From Bombyx mori (taxonomy: Eukaryota > Arthropoda > Insecta > Lepidoptera > Bombycidae): a stretch of DNA of 64,000 bases. The notes beneath the pieces were generated by a model, which was given only the letters and a program-made list of their open reading frames with translations, searched no databases and had not been told where the DNA came from. The DNA is taken from contig NC_085133.1 of the NCBI RefSeq assembly GCF_030269925.1, forward strand, positions 6,902,001 to 6,966,000. The letters run 5' to 3'. Below are positions 1-14,100 of this stretch, piece after piece; the first letter of the stretch is position 1; the number at the start of each line of letters is the position of its first letter. The position numbers were made by a program, and so were the translations under genes.

Positions 1-503
1 TAAGCGTAAAGTTAACTCAAATTTGTATGAAGTTGGAACAGCGCCCCTAACGGCAAACGTAGGTAAACGTTTCAACTCCATACATATTGGAACGAAGTTC
101 CTTATCGCGCGTTGTGAAAGGGGGCTAGACGGAAAAAATTCTTACGAAAAGTTGTCACAACACTTTTTAGATCCGTCATTCTGACCAATCAACGTGTAGG
201 CGCTTTTCGCGTGACATTGCTCGTATCCGATTGGTCCGCGTAATGAGTACAGTTTCTCGAGATAGCGTTTCAACAATAGTAATTTAGTTCATAGTATTGT
301 TTTTTTTCTTCTTCATAATGCCGTAATTTATTATTATAAATTAAATTTAAAAAAAAATTACAATTCCTTCACTAATTAATCGAAAGGAACTTCGTTCCAT
401 CCGGGTGTCCCTTGACACCTCTGAAGTTTTTTTTTTTTTTTTTTTTTTTTTAATTAACTTTTACGCTATCGAGAACGTTAAAAAGCTCGCATCAAGCACA
501 CAG
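1..503. mobile_element. TIR element (truncated by window edge)
   Basis: The left end (about 4-70) is the reverse complement of motifs at the right end (455-503: TTAACTTTTACGCTATCGAG ... AAGCACACAG). The same ends bound the element at 20594-21055, and part recurs at 60787-60850. The interior has GGAACGAAGTTCC and a 25-T run at 427-451. No transposase frame seen, so non-autonomous. Confidence 0.6.
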
Positions 504-584
504 ATACTAACATACATACTTCACACGACTGCTTGCCCAATGCGTCAATTGAACCTCGACTCAACAGTCAGAAGCGCTTTTTTT

Positions 585-631
585 ATAGCTTAAATGGGTG
601 GACGAGCTCACAGCCCGCCTGGTGTTAAGTG
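585..631 (-). mobile_element. Bm1-like SINE fragment
   Basis: TAAATGGGTGGACGAGCTCA and the following bases match the 3' end of the family in reverse orientation. Confidence 0.7.
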
Positions 632-832
632 TTTCTTTGTTGTTAGATATTAAATTTTCAATGCTATTCCTTAAATCGATTTGTATATCAAACGGTAACA
701 GTTACAAATTAGTCAATGCGTAAAAATGTATCACATAAAACTATAAATTTTTAGTACTTGTACAGATTAGATGTAATAATTGTGATGGACTGAAGTTTTT
801 TTTTCTACTCTATGCCATGATTTTTTTTTCTA

Positions 833-1128
833 TTGCTTAGATGGGTGTTCTAGCTCACAGTCCACCTGGTGTTAAGTGGTTACTGGAGCCCATAGACATC
901 TACAACGTAAATGCGCCACCCACCTTGAGATATAAGTTCTAAAGTTTCAGTATAGTTACAACGGCTGCTCCGTCCTTCAAACCGAAACGCATTAGTGCTT
1001 CACGGCAGATATAGACAGGGCGGTGGTACCTACCCGTGCGGACTCACAAGAGGTCCTACCACCAGTAATTACGCAAATTATAATGTTTGCGGGTTTGATT
1101 TTTATTACACGATATTATTCCTTCTTAG
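833..1128 (-). mobile_element. Bm1-like SINE, 5' truncated
   Basis: Reverse-orientation tail (TTGCTTAGATGGGTG), body with CTACCCGTGCGGACTC and CCACCAGTAATTACGC, and part of the region before it. The tRNA-like head is missing. Confidence 0.85.
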
Positions 1129-1942
1129 GAATTCCTGATAGGTCCTTACCAGTGCTTACCAGTGCAGCCCACCAGCGCTTACTACTGCACCACCCATACA
1201 ATCAATTTAAAAACAAGACTAATTAAACCACATTCAAAAACGCGAATGTCGCACGTGAATTCACGATCAAAATGTATTTTTTATCGGCCAAGCCGAGTAT
1301 ACTAGTGTTTTTTTTGTGATACGTTTTATTTCATTACATATATACGGAATACGGACATGTGAACATGTTATTAGATCATTAACTTATTATAATTATTTAA
1401 CCGGAGTTGAAACCGGATGGCTGTTTGTCTCTTAACGTTGTAACATTGAAATTTTTATATTTAAAAATAAAAAGCTATGAAACAAATTATACAATTAATT
1501 ATGATTGCTTATACTCGTATTGTTGTTTATAAATGCGTGTTTTATCGAGTAGTACTGCTTTTTCAAAATAATTTGATAACTAAATACATATCTATACTAC
1601 TGCATGGAATGCAAAAAAAAAAAACAAAAAAGAAAAAAAAAATATGCATGCGCCTCTGTAATGAATATTACGCTAATTCTATAACGCGGCAATCGGAAAC
1701 CATTTGCGAGTGACCTCAATGTGTTGCCATTACTAAAAAAACATCACGTGCTCGTTCGTAATTTTAGTAGAAATAAGTAACTTTCGAACCGGACCTAGAA
1801 ACTATCTGGTGTCTTTGATAATGTTTGCTCAATTACATTGTAAATAGATTTCGTGTATTATTTTAAAATTGAAATTACTTTTTTGCGTATGTTCGTGCTA
1901 ATGTCGTTTGTTTAGTTTGAATTAATGCAAGAAGTGAACGAG

Positions 1943-2033
1943 GAGAGCCGCAGACCGGGCTCAGTGGTGTGGATTGGGAGAGGCCTATGTCCAGCAGCGG
2001 ACGACTGTGGGCTGTTGATGATGATGATGATGA
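1943..2033 (+). mobile_element. RTE-like LINE tail with (GAT)n
   Basis: GGCCTATGTCCAGCAGCGGA and a (GAT)n tail are typical of lepidopteran RTE-type 3' ends (family knowledge). Only the last ~90 bp remain. Confidence 0.6.
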
Positions 2034-4714
2034 AATGATCTCGAAAAGTTTTAATACTGTGCTTTCATAGACGTGTTTGGTAACACTTTTGAGATATGAG
2101 ACTCAGGTCTCAAAGGGCTACGACCATGTTTCCATGGGCTTTCAAACTACAAATATTTTTGTTGGAAATAAATAAAGCTCAGAAATTGTATTTCAATATT
2201 CAATAAATCACTTTCACGGTTAAATTTAATGACTTTATTTTTACAATTACATAATTGTAAATTACAATAAAAAAAATTTTAATGCAGTTATTTCTATAAA
2301 TTTCATTGTTCATTCGATAAATTGGCATTCATTGTTCACGGCAACTAATAGTAAATATCAAAGTCTTCTGTAAACTAAAATGTTGCCTCATCTTGAAACA
2401 CAACATATTTAATTTCAACTTTATAGTCAAGTAAAATACGTCCCAATTCACATTAACGAAAGACGACGAAGGCCATACGTACTGTCTGTGCCAAAATAAA
2501 TTACCCACACAAACAAAATTCATAATTTTTGAGAAAATCAAGACAAGTTAAATTTATACAGATAAATCATTAACACTTCATTGTTTTTTTTTTGTGTGAT
2601 TATTTTTAATAGAAAATTGCAAGATATTTTTGATATGATTTAAGGCTGAATGGTTAGTAAGCTGTGGCTTTAGTCGGTTCTTTCTCTGCAAAAAGTTTTC
2701 CATAAACGACCCTATTAATATCCGGTTTTTTTTTATTTGTTCAAAATTTAAAAGAATAGAATTAAAATTGAATTCAATGACTCAATCCGTCGTAACCTTT
2801 CATACGAAATGCTGCCAATAACGAGCATAATTCAATATTATTTTATATTAAGTAATTGTACACCCGAGCCGCGCAAGAATTTCGTCACGACACACAATGT
2901 TACTATACGTACATATTTTTTTTCTATCTCACCTCGCTTGGGGCTAACCCGTTTTCTCGAAAATAGAATTAAAATACGATCGCAATGAACGCGAGATAGT
3001 TTGGAAATCTGTACATTGACTGTTCGCTATAGCATTCGAGTGTTTTAATTTTGCAATAAAATTCGAATTGTGTAACGCGCGCAATTAACATTACAGATTT
3101 TGAATAACAAAATCTCATTAAAAACTGGGCAAATTGTGACAGGTATTGGTATGAATTCGATCGCCATCATTGTAGTATTTACATATAATAAACTAAATAA
3201 AGGCATAACAGAATCATTCGTTTGCGAATTCTCGAACAAGGCAGTACTTTGGCATTGTTAATATTACCGTCAGCGGCAAAACTTCCTCTGATTAGCCAAC
3301 GAAGTTAAGTCCGTTCTAACTTATCACGACAAACAATGGAGATTGTTATTTGGGTTATATCACAGATCGATTGCTTTTATATAAATATCAAAAGAGCCTC
3401 AATCGAGTCCTAATGCGACTTTTATAAAGCCAAAGACAATAGATTATTTTCACATTATTCTTCCCACAGATAATCTATAAATTAATTTTGAATTTGACAT
3501 TCGAACAACGGATGAAGCCAAGCGCATTGATATGTATTGGATATAATTAATTCAGAGTTATTTGATCGATGCGTGTTACTTCTGAATTTGTTTTTTTTTT
3601 TGTTTTTTTTTTTTTTACATACGAACACTACCTACTTTAAGTTACATTTTATTACGTCAGTATGAATGAGAAATGGACCTTTATTTTTTATTCATACAGT
3701 TTGTGATGGGTGTTTTTGTACGTATTCACATGCATACTGCTATTTTTGAACCTCTTTAGTCGCTCTTCGCTGTTGTGGGTCACTATTGGACTACAAGGAC
3801 CCGGCTCAAACATGCTCTAGCCCTTTTGGTGATATGTAGCGACTGGAGACCACAGATATCGGAACATTTAGACATGATTTTTTATTTCGTTTCACATTCA
3901 CTGCACGAATAGAATACGTTTTCTTCGATTGATTCAGTGGTTTCCGATAGATCCTACTTTAAGATTCAACTTTAATAAACTTTCGCGGCTCAATGGGTCC
4001 ATGTGAGAAGTCGTATGATCATAATTGGCCCCCAATCACGACTGGTAGATTATCTGCATCCTATTGAAGTGCTAAAATTTTCTACCAATATCATCTTACT
4101 TCTCAGAAGATCATGCAAACATCTTGAAATCATTGTTAGCGCGATTTAGATTGCTGCTCAATTTATTCTAACGATCCAGCGATATTATTTAAGTCGCTTG
4201 AGGGTTAAAAAAAATAAAATCGAAATCCGAATACGGGACTTAATCAACTTTAAAAAAAAAGGTATTAAGATCAAACGTTTGAAGCATACACGTACATATC
4301 TGTGACGCGTATTCTAAAAATTATTCACATGAGTAATGATATAGAATTAATGAGACCGGTCTTAATCTATACAACATAGATTACGTGGTGTGTAATTTTA
4401 CATGATTTCGTTAAGAACTTATACCGTTATTTTCCATTAGACGAACTCACATAGTACAGTTGAATGTACTTGTTAGGTGAGTACGTGTGTCGTCCTTTAA
4501 AAAAATAGTAGTAATAATTCGTATAAAGAGAGGCTCAGACGAATTGTAAACTCAAATTGACGCGAGATTCAATTCGGAATCTCACTTTTGCTTCGAACGA
4601 ATTTAGTTCGTGACGTAATCGAGATTGTCCGAAAAAGTCGTTGGCGCGATTCAGGATTTTTGACGTGTCGTGACGTATTACGATTCTTTAGTCAAATAAT
4701 GCTGTAATTACATA

Positions 4715-4944
4715 TCAACGCTTGAAAGGCAAAGGTGCCTAAGCGACAATAACTGCTTTATACATAAATGATAGGCAATAACTATATTCGATGTACCAAA
4801 AAAATATATTTCTAGGTCTATTAAATTTCAATCCTACAGCTAGATTCGTTAAAATAGAATTTTTTTCAGGTGTTTCAACTTTAAATTAGTCTACTGTAAA
4901 GTTCACGCATTGTCGCTTAGTCACGTTTGCCTTTCAAGCGTCGA
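4715..4944 (-). mobile_element. TA-target MITE, copy A
   Basis: Termini TCAACGCTTGAAAGGC and its near-complement GCCTTTCAAGCGTCGA, flanked by TA on both sides. The interior is the reverse complement of copy B (15368-15606). 230 bp, no coding capacity; a Tc1/mariner-type TA duplication is inferred. Confidence 0.75.
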
Positions 4945-5889
4945 TATGTACCTATATTATATATACATATAGTAAATCTGAAATCTTTAATAATCCCACA
5001 AACAGATAACGTCTTACGCTCTCTGTTTATGGATACAATCGTCTTTCAGGTATTCAGGTCTGAAATCACAACATATACGAAGTGTTTAGAATTGTATACT
5101 CTGTAAAGAGAACAGACTTTAGTGTTATTTATTGTTCGATGTCAGTAAATGTTAATTGGTACTACATCTTGGCGCACTGCATCATGTTCTTCTGTTCTGC
5201 CTTATCATCCAGATGTTGTGATGTACAATAGGATGAATATTTATTATTATTGATGTGAAATATCTATAGCCGCACGTAAAACCGATTTCTGGCGTGGCGA
5301 CGCATGCCGTGGCGACGCGTCATCATGCGCAATCGACTGTGCGATTCTCTCCCACTCGATCCGGCGTTAAGCCATCTCCCTCGCTACACTGAGCTCGGAT
5401 ACCTATACTCCGTAGTGTATACAGTGTTGTTTACTACAGTACACATAACCTGTGTTTTACTTGAAAACGAATTATTTTTTCGTAATATTAAATTTTATCA
5501 TTATGACATATTTAGTTCCTATCACAATCTGTTCTTTTCTGCATATTACTTTTACAAAATAATGTCGATGTTTCACATCTGCCAGGCGTCCCGTGACGGC
5601 TCTGTTTCATTATTATTATTAATACTTTATTTCAGTTTTCTTTTTCTTTTTAAAACCATAACATTTTGTTAGTAAGAATTACTTATAATCTACGTTATTA
5701 ACTTAAACATAACTATCATTATATACATCTTATATTATTTCATTATAAATTCGGCTGTACTGTTTTTTCAGCGTCGCTTTTTATATCAAAAACTTATTCA
5801 GCAATAACTTTTCAGTGAACACTCCAATCGAAAATGTATCTTTATTTTAATTATATTATATCATCAATAGTTTCTTATTTTTCTATATT

Positions 5890-6300
5890 TTTTTCTCCTT
5901 AATCTCGAGGGGTTATTTTAGATTCGCCGAATTAGTAGGTGAGCTCACGGGGCTTAAACCTGATCACGTTGCTATAACTAAACCTAGCAAGAGCAGTGCT
6001 TCGCAGAATCTTCCACCGGATCGGAAACGCGACCCACTGAGAAGATCCGGCGAGAAACTCAGTGACCTGTGTCTATGAGTTAATTTACTCGCTGAGCCCT
6101 TCGTCGTTAGCGACTGGTTCGACAAGAACGATGACCGGTGCTTGTGGTACCTAAAAGCACCGTTAATGGTTCGGGAGGATCCGAAACGACGTGTTTTGGG
6201 CGACGTGGATTGTTGGTCAGGGCTGTTCCATCTTTTAAGCTGTGACGCATAACCAATGGGAGTATCTGCTCTTGCAAGCTCACAATTCACCCAGGCACAT
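5890..6300 (-). mobile_element. Jockey-clade (BMC1-like) LINE 3' end
   Basis: The reverse strand encodes remnants of the reverse-transcriptase C-terminal tail and the 3'UTR with GATCCGGCGAGAAACTCAGT; matches the copies at 12713, 23345, 29640, 37200 and 60396. Decayed, no intact frame. Confidence 0.75.
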
Positions 6301-7215
6301 CCAAACTGTTACTCCATAAATGTTGTTTGTTAACAAAAAAGACCTCTAAATCAAGCGCGTAAGCGACCATACGGTTATTACGAATAAGAATTGACTTTTC
6401 ATTTTGCTTGTTCCAGGCAATGCACCTCTGAAGACTGATTAAATAATTAAGAAGTTTAAGAAATGATAGATCCATGAAGCTTATTATAAGGTATGTTTGT
6501 TAATGTGATTTGGTTCTATGCGATTTGTTAGAAATAAGTTACTGTAAGTTTCAATTCACTGAATTCTATATGAGACATTGATCCTGCTAGACGTCAATTG
6601 ACCTAAAATATTTAGTTATATTAAAAAGTGGTGAGGTAGTTAATCTTGAAAAAAATAATTAATTTAAAATTTACAGTTTCATTATTAAAGAGCCCTTGCA
6701 AGACAAAAAAAAGTCCAGATTATCTTATCAGATAATAACCGATAAGTCACACTGGCATTACAGCTTCCTCGGTTAGCCCATAAAAAGCTTGACGAAACGA
6801 AATTGTGAAATATCAAATTTTTATATCCGAACAAAAACAATGAATATTTAAATTCAAAACATTCCACATTATTCAGCTAATCTCATCGACAAAAGACTAT
6901 TGTTTCTGATTCACATTGTTTCGTTATAAATCAAAAATGAATCACTGTTTTGATTAAACGTTATATTGTATTGAGTGTTTTCGTTTGTTTATAACATCTG
7001 TGAGACGGATGACACGTGAAAACTCGGACGCTATTTTGTAATCAATTTCGGGGAGATCAAAATATTTGTGTAACATCAATTGAAAGAAGTCACCACTCAA
7101 TAGTTTTGTTCTATTCAAGGCATTGTCTGTGATTACATGTAGTTCTTACTTGAAGAAAAATACCCCAAAATTTTAATTTAATTCTACGAATTAATTAATA
7201 CTATGTTGTCTGCAG

Positions 7216-8125
7216 AACCGACTCGCTTTGGGTTGTGGTCCTGGTAGGGGTCCAAGCATTGCAATGACTACTGCGATGGCCGCACACCAAGATTCTATCC
7301 ATGAGAGACTTCAACCGGCACCAGAAGAACCGCTATATCTCCGCCATGGAACGCCAACTTGGCCCGAAGCTAATGACAACCAAGAAGATCACAGCGCCGA
7401 CTTATCTCCGTACTACAACATGCCCAAACGGAACAAAAGAAAGAACTTCAAGCCTCGATGCGCTCCTAACACCTCAGCATTTTCTGATGACTCGAACGAA
7501 GGCAACTGCGAGGACACGAGGAGTTCAATCAACGGAAATGAGAGAACTACTCCTGAACACATAGAAGATGACAAAGAAGACGGAGGCTACGCTAAAATCG
7601 GCGTGAAGAACTTTAATCTATTGAAAGGAGGTGCTGTAGATCTCAGTAGAAGATTAAGCACAGATTCAAATGAGAATATAGAATCGAATTACCAAGACAG
7701 GTTAACAGAAAACAAAAAGGTAGATTCTTTTCAGAGAACCTACATCCACAGCCTTCAGATGACCCAAGCTAGTGAAAACGATAGGACCGTGTTAAACTTT
7801 AGTAATTTACAAAACAAAACATTTTGTGCCAAAAATCCTTTTGCTATATCACAACTAATCAAAACAAACTCTCCGCCGAGGAGAAGGGACTCTGATTCCG
7901 ATGAAGACAAAGGGCAGGATATAAACGCTAATGAAAGGTTAGAAAATCAAGAGTCGATAGAAACCGATGCCCAATCTAATGGAGACACGAACAATGCTAC
8001 AAACAGAATCTTGAGAGATTACGCTATGAATACAATGAAGGAATTACTCGGGATTTACGGTTTATCTTCTAATGAAGTCGCTGAGGCCATAAGTGGGCAG
8101 ATAAGGGCTTTAGAAGCACTTCAAG
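7216..8125 (+). CDS. cas: cas exon 1 (first coding exon; ATG 7264)
   Basis: Residues 1-287. An acceptor-like TTGTCTGCAG ends at 7215 and there is an in-frame TAA at 7192-7194, so the exon probably starts at 7216 behind an unseen 5'UTR exon, with ATG 7264 as the first in-frame Met. A second in-frame Met lies at 7276. Seen in the protein: a basic, NLS-like patch [12 protein letters not shown] (about 54-65), DLS motifs at about 46-48 and 126-128, acidic and Asn/Ser-rich disorder, and a predicted helical segment near the end (about 252-287: [10 protein letters not shown] then a hydrophobic/Ala-rich stretch). Donor AAG|GTGTGT at 8126, phase 1. If an upstream coding exon exists, residues N-terminal to this Met are missing here. 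Confidence 0.88.
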
Positions 8126-11100
8126 GTGTGTATATACATACATAATTAGGCTTACCTACAAATATTTACTAATTTTTTTGTACATTTGGTTAACACAGGT
8201 AAACCTTTCACCCAACTACCGCTTAGTTTGAAGAGGCGCCACGACTCAACACTGGAAGACGGCACCGAAAGAAGTATCAGAAGATCCTCGTCGGCTACCG
8301 AGGATGAGGACTCTACGAATATTACACCACCGAAGACACCAGATAACGAATTGCAAGCACAAAGGTAAGATTTATATAGTTATGTAGATTTATATATAGT
8401 TTGTATAGTTAGACAGATTCCCATTTGGTTGAACTCTTGGCACTCAGCTTCTGAGATATGCTCGTGGTTTTTTTTTGTACTACAATAACTACCTAACCTT
8501 TCAAAAAAAAGATAGGGTTGCATCAGGGCAAGAAATAGGTGAAAACCAGTATCAATCCACAAGGAATAACCACCATTATTCAAGATTGAAATTAGTGCTT
8601 GCTCCTCTTAATAACGTGCCAGTGCCCCAGATGGTCATGAGGAAGTGACAAAGTCTTTTAATGATAATCTGGACCATACATCTAAGATTATCTTGTCTTG
8701 TAGAGCGTCGATTAAATAATATTCAATTAGAAGAGCTTAAATACGTTATTTATTTTTATACTCTTTGTGTTGTGCGGAAAGCCGCTTTTAAAAAAAGCCT
8801 GTAAAAATCTGTTAGCGAACAATAGCTGATTGAAATATTATATTCTAAAATATGTTGGTCGATTGACGATCGAAATTCGACCATAATCACTAACAACCCT
8901 AGGATCTCGATTAATTTTAATTACTTTTAAGACAAATCCTTTTTTGTTGATATTGAAAAAAAGATTATTGGCATTAATTGTTTTTGGATTAACTAAAGTT
9001 ACGGAACTAAAATGGAAACGATTTTGGTTTTTAAAAAAAAAGGAGACTATCGAACTTATACTGCCATTACCTATTATACATCTATCATTAGAAACTATAT
9101 CATTAAATGGAAAATGTAAACATGAATAGCCAACCTTAACTCCCTAACATTGTGACTTAGTACCTAACACGTTATTATTTTCAGTTTTCACTTTGGTGAT
9201 AATAATTTTGTTTCAGACAAAGAGCTTTACAAATAATCAACCAACAATCAATGAGGCTGTTTAATAGATCTCAGGCCCAGGAGGAAGACGGCAGCGGATC
9301 TGATGACGGAGACCAGACCCTCGATTTGAGTGTGTCCAGGGACACAGATGGACAAGTAAGAGCTGCTGTGATAACTATAATTTTATTGTGGCCTCTTGAA
9401 CAATGAGATCCAGTTTCTATTTAGAGATGGAGACGAACTCCTTGTGAAAGAGATCATATTCCAGCTACAGGCGTATTTTCCGTTATCAGTTAGTTTTATT
9501 AGTTAGTTTCATTGACCTTTAAGTTCTCATTAATAAGCTTCACAAAACCAATAACCAATTACGACCTTCTGTCTTTACCGGCGAAGCAGTCCTGAGTTCC
9601 TCCACTTTCAAATTCAAATATCGACCTTCTACCTCAAAGCGTTGTGGTGTCTATGGACTCGGAAAGTGTTTTATATAGCGTGTCAAATCCCCGCGGAAAA
9701 TATTCAACATTTGAAGGTTTATCTTCCTCCCTTAGGCGGATAACGAAATAATGTAATATTGTAACTAAAGTCGAGGGCAAAAGATCTTGCGGACGATCTC
9801 CAACACGATGGACCGACCTCATCAAATCTGTGACTCACTCTAACATAAATGATTGCTCTCACTCTGCGAAACATCATGCCACATGGCTTCGCATCGCGAG
9901 AGCATCGGTCTTGCAGGATCCGACTGATGCATGATCACGACCACTCTGTCAAGAGTGTGGGAATAGGAAGAAGAAGAAATAGCTAACTTTTTCAATTGAG
10001 GCTTCATTTCAACATTAAAGGAATGTGGGGCAATAGAAAATATTTAAATCAAAATTTCCACCCACTCCTGATTTCTGGATCATTCTAAACCTTTGCGATT
10101 GCGTGTAACACTAATCAACAGTACCATAATTACCGTATTGTCAAGCGTATCTAATGATCTGAAATACGAGCTTCCGATGGATTAATTCAATGGCATATTT
10201 AACTTAACGAGTAGTTTGCACAAAATCTGTTTCTCTTGCTTGATCACGAGTGCTCACGGTTACTTATAGGCAGCATTTCAACTGTTTAGTCCTCTATCGA
10301 TTTTTGACGAAACCCTGTTTTAATGACATCATTTTATTGGTCAAGGAACAGTCCACAACGTCGAGCGCGGGAAACAGTGTATCAGAGTTCGAGCAGCAAA
10401 ACATGCTGATGAGGAAGAATCTCGAAGATTTGGCCAATCTGCAGATGCAGGTCAGTTATCGTACAACAAATAAAGTACAGACAACCAGACTTCTTCTGTT
10501 TGATACTAAATGTGTGATGTGTTTCTAAACTTGAAAGATTATCGTATAAAACCCTTGTTTCTATTTTATCTAACTAGTTTTTCCGGCCTATCAGTAACGC
10601 CTTCAACACATGATTTCATATTATTAATTGTTGTTTATTTAATTATTGCGTGAAATTAAATTACTTAATATATTAAAATAAATTACTATATAAGTGAAAT
10701 TAAATTACTTAATAACTTAATATGTATATTAAATTACAACTCACCTGGTGTTAAGTGGTTACTGGAGCACATAGACATCTACAACGTAAATGCGCCACCC
10801 ACCTTGAGATATAAGTTCTTAGGTCTCAGTATAGTTACAACGGCTGCCTCACCCTTCAAATCGAAACGCATTACTGCTTCGCGGCAGAAATAGGCAGAGT
10901 GGTGGTACCCACCCGTGCGGCGTCCCAAGAAGTCCTACCACCAGTAAAAGTGATCGCAGTACTCTGCTATTAGAGTCCAGTAGAGCACCCTTTATTGAAT
11001 AACAATTGTAAAAACAACAAACAAACAAAAAATGCAGGACATTAAATACAAAATTACGATAAGGCCTCTACGAGCGATATCTTCCAAACTGCCATTAGAC

Positions 11101-14100
11101 AAGAAACATCGAAGGAAACAATTAAACCGTGGCGTACTTATAAAAAAAGAACATTTATATCAAAAATATCAAAATAATGTTACTATTTTACACTTAAAAA
11201 TGAACAAACAATTTAGACTTAAATATCACATTGTACATAAATACCATTTTACACAATACTAACGCTGCCACCCATTTATCCGGTGAATTTCTTATCGCCT
11301 TTTACGACATCCGCGAATTGGGATCAGTTGCAGTTATACCAGGCCGACACGTTCAACACTAGCATAAGTGTTTACAAGAAACGCCAATTAATTATTTGGC
11401 GTCAATCGTCTTTCAATACTGCCACAATCTAAAGTCTGAGAAAAAAAACAAAAGACAAATAAAAAAAATTTATATCAAAAAATCATTAATTACAAATTCC
11501 GTCGGATCGTAATGGTTAGTTTGAATCAACCAAAAAAAAAAACGATGCTATTAGTCTAATTAAAACGATATTATAACTTAATTGAAACATCATGTATGTT
11601 TGATTTTTATTACTTTTCATTTATTGCACCCGTTTGGATTTCATTTCTTAAATGTCATCGAAACCTGCCTTTCGTATACGCTGTTAAAGATAGAAAAAAT
11701 AAAGAATAATACAATATCTGTATATTGAATACGTGAAGCAAAAACTTTGTATCCCTTTTTACGAAAATTGCGCGGACGGAGGAGTATGAAATTTCCCACA
11801 CTTATAGAGAATATAGAGAAGGAGTGCACAATGCTATAATTTTTTTTTTATTATGTATAAAAGATACATTAAATCAATAAAGAAAACATTACACACACTA
11901 CATACCATGTATTTGACGCACACACGCATGCATAATAATTATTGTCAAACTTTTGTTCTTGACGTCTGTTGCCAAATTGAGAATAGATTAAATATTGTAT
12001 GTCTTTGTTAAAAAAATTTTATAATGTAGTCTTGGCGAAATTTGTGATTATAGAAGTATAAATACAAACAAAATACAATCATAATAGTGTACAAACTTAC
12101 AATTCCAATTAATTATAGTCGAATTTCGACTACTGCGGGACCTCTAGTTATGTTAAATTCGTCATTAATGTCCGATATATGGGCGCTTCTAATTCTAATT
12201 ATGCGTGATATCAAAACAAAACTTAATTAGAAATACTTTAACGGTTTAAATGTTTTTTTTTTGCTCATAAATTGATCCAAAAACAGCCCAAAATGTATTT
12301 TTATTTATTTTCATTCTTGACGTTACAAGTGCAATACGCTTTTCGCTTTCCCGAAATATCAAAACGACTACATACTTTTATAACATAGTGTGGCGAAATA
12401 TTAAGTTATTCAAGATTTAAAACGGCTTTGAATCATTTAGATTATATTTCCGTTATTATCTGAAGACGTGAGTGGATGAAGGGGGGATATGTTACAATTT
12501 GTTAATTTTGAGAAAACCGGCAACAAACTTTTGTTACTTGTACTTTTTCTTCGTACGTGACTCCATCATCACATGCAATTTCTAAAAATACCCTTTAAGC
12601 ACAAAGTTTTAAGGTCTAATATGTTTTATAGGCACATAACACCTTCATTCAATGTAAAAATTCAAAAATCTTAAAAATGGTACTTAACCACTTCATCAAC
12701 TCATGTCTTCATACACGTCATTTCGGATCCTCCCGATCCACGAACGGTGCTTTTAGGTAACTCAAGCACCGGTCACCGTTCTCGTCGAACCCGTCGCTTA
12801 CGACGAAGGGCTCGACGAGTAAATTAACCCTCAGACACAGCCCACTGAGTTTCTCGCCGGATCTTCTCAGTGGGTCGCGTTTCCGATCCGGCGGTAGATT
12901 CTGCGAAGCACGGCTCTTGCTAAGGTTCGTGCTAGCAACGTCGTCAGGTTTGAGCCCCGCGAGCTCACCTACTAGTTAAGGTTACGCAGAAATAGCCTCT
13001 CAAGGCTATCAGCTTAGGTAGGAAAAAAAAATGTCTTCATTTGTTAATGTGCTTTCGTACCAACAGGGCTACTTCCAGAAGCAATCGTTGGACGCTGATG
13101 ATTCGCAAGAAAGAAAACTTCAAGCCAGTGGTGAGTGTCAATAACATTAATGAACACAATGTTAGATTTTAATGTGTGATCGTCTGGTTGATTGATTAGT
13201 ATGCCCGTGATTCCCGATTGGACTTGTCTTTGGGCCATTTTACATTTTCAGCATCCGTAACACAGGAGAAAATCCATGTTCGGGGACTTTGGATGTGTTA
13301 CGCTCTTTTTTTTACTCAAGCTTAATAACAAAAAAGAAATAGTGAATTGATTTAATTTTTTTTAGGAATAGCGAACTCGTCACAGATTGTATCAAAAAAT
13401 ACAAGCGTCAGATTTAATAGGTATTTTAAATAACTTTTATAGTGCCTTTAAGTTATTCTGACAAAATTTGAAAACTGATATAAAGGATTATTGTAATTTT
13501 ATTAAGGACCGCGAATTCTAAATACAAATAAAATTTTTATAATAATGAATAATCGAATTAGTCTGATTAATATGAAATCTTCCGTATCCCGAATATCATA
13601 ATACTGTTTTACCGACATTAAAATCATAATATGACATATAAAGCACTTGAATTAAATTATTAATCAACTAAAAATATCGTTGTTTGTTGAGCATTCGGAT
13701 GTGTTCGTGGTTGGGCGGATCTAGCAAGCTCCAATTGTTGCCTTAGTATATCTTCAGCCCTTTGATATCCACTGCTAAGCACAAGACCCTTCTTTCTTAT
13801 GGCATAATATTCGACCCTCCACCATTCTCATCTATTTCCTCCCCTACCATCCTGACTTTGTTATCTTTTTTTTAAATTGCTTATATTGGTGGACGAGCTC
13901 ACAGCCCACCTGTTGTTGGGTGGTTACTGGAGCCCATAGACATCTACAGCGTAAATGCGCCACTCACCTTGATATATAAGTTCTAAGGTCTAAAGTATAG
14001 TTACAACGGCTGCCCCACCCTTCAAACCGAAACGCAAGGAATACGCAAATTATAATTTTGCGGGTTTATCTGTCTATTTGGCTATAGGTTTTCCGGCACC

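Larger units (their letters stand above)
1129..7215. other. upstream region, no coding gene recognised
   Basis: Between the SINE at 833-1128 and exon 1. It contains an RTE-like tail (1943-2033), a MITE (4715-4944) and a jockey LINE end (about 5890-6300). The remainder is AT-rich without supported genes. 5281-5430 is GC/CpG-richer than its surroundings. The cas promoter or 5'UTR exon could lie here or beyond the window. Confidence 0.5.
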
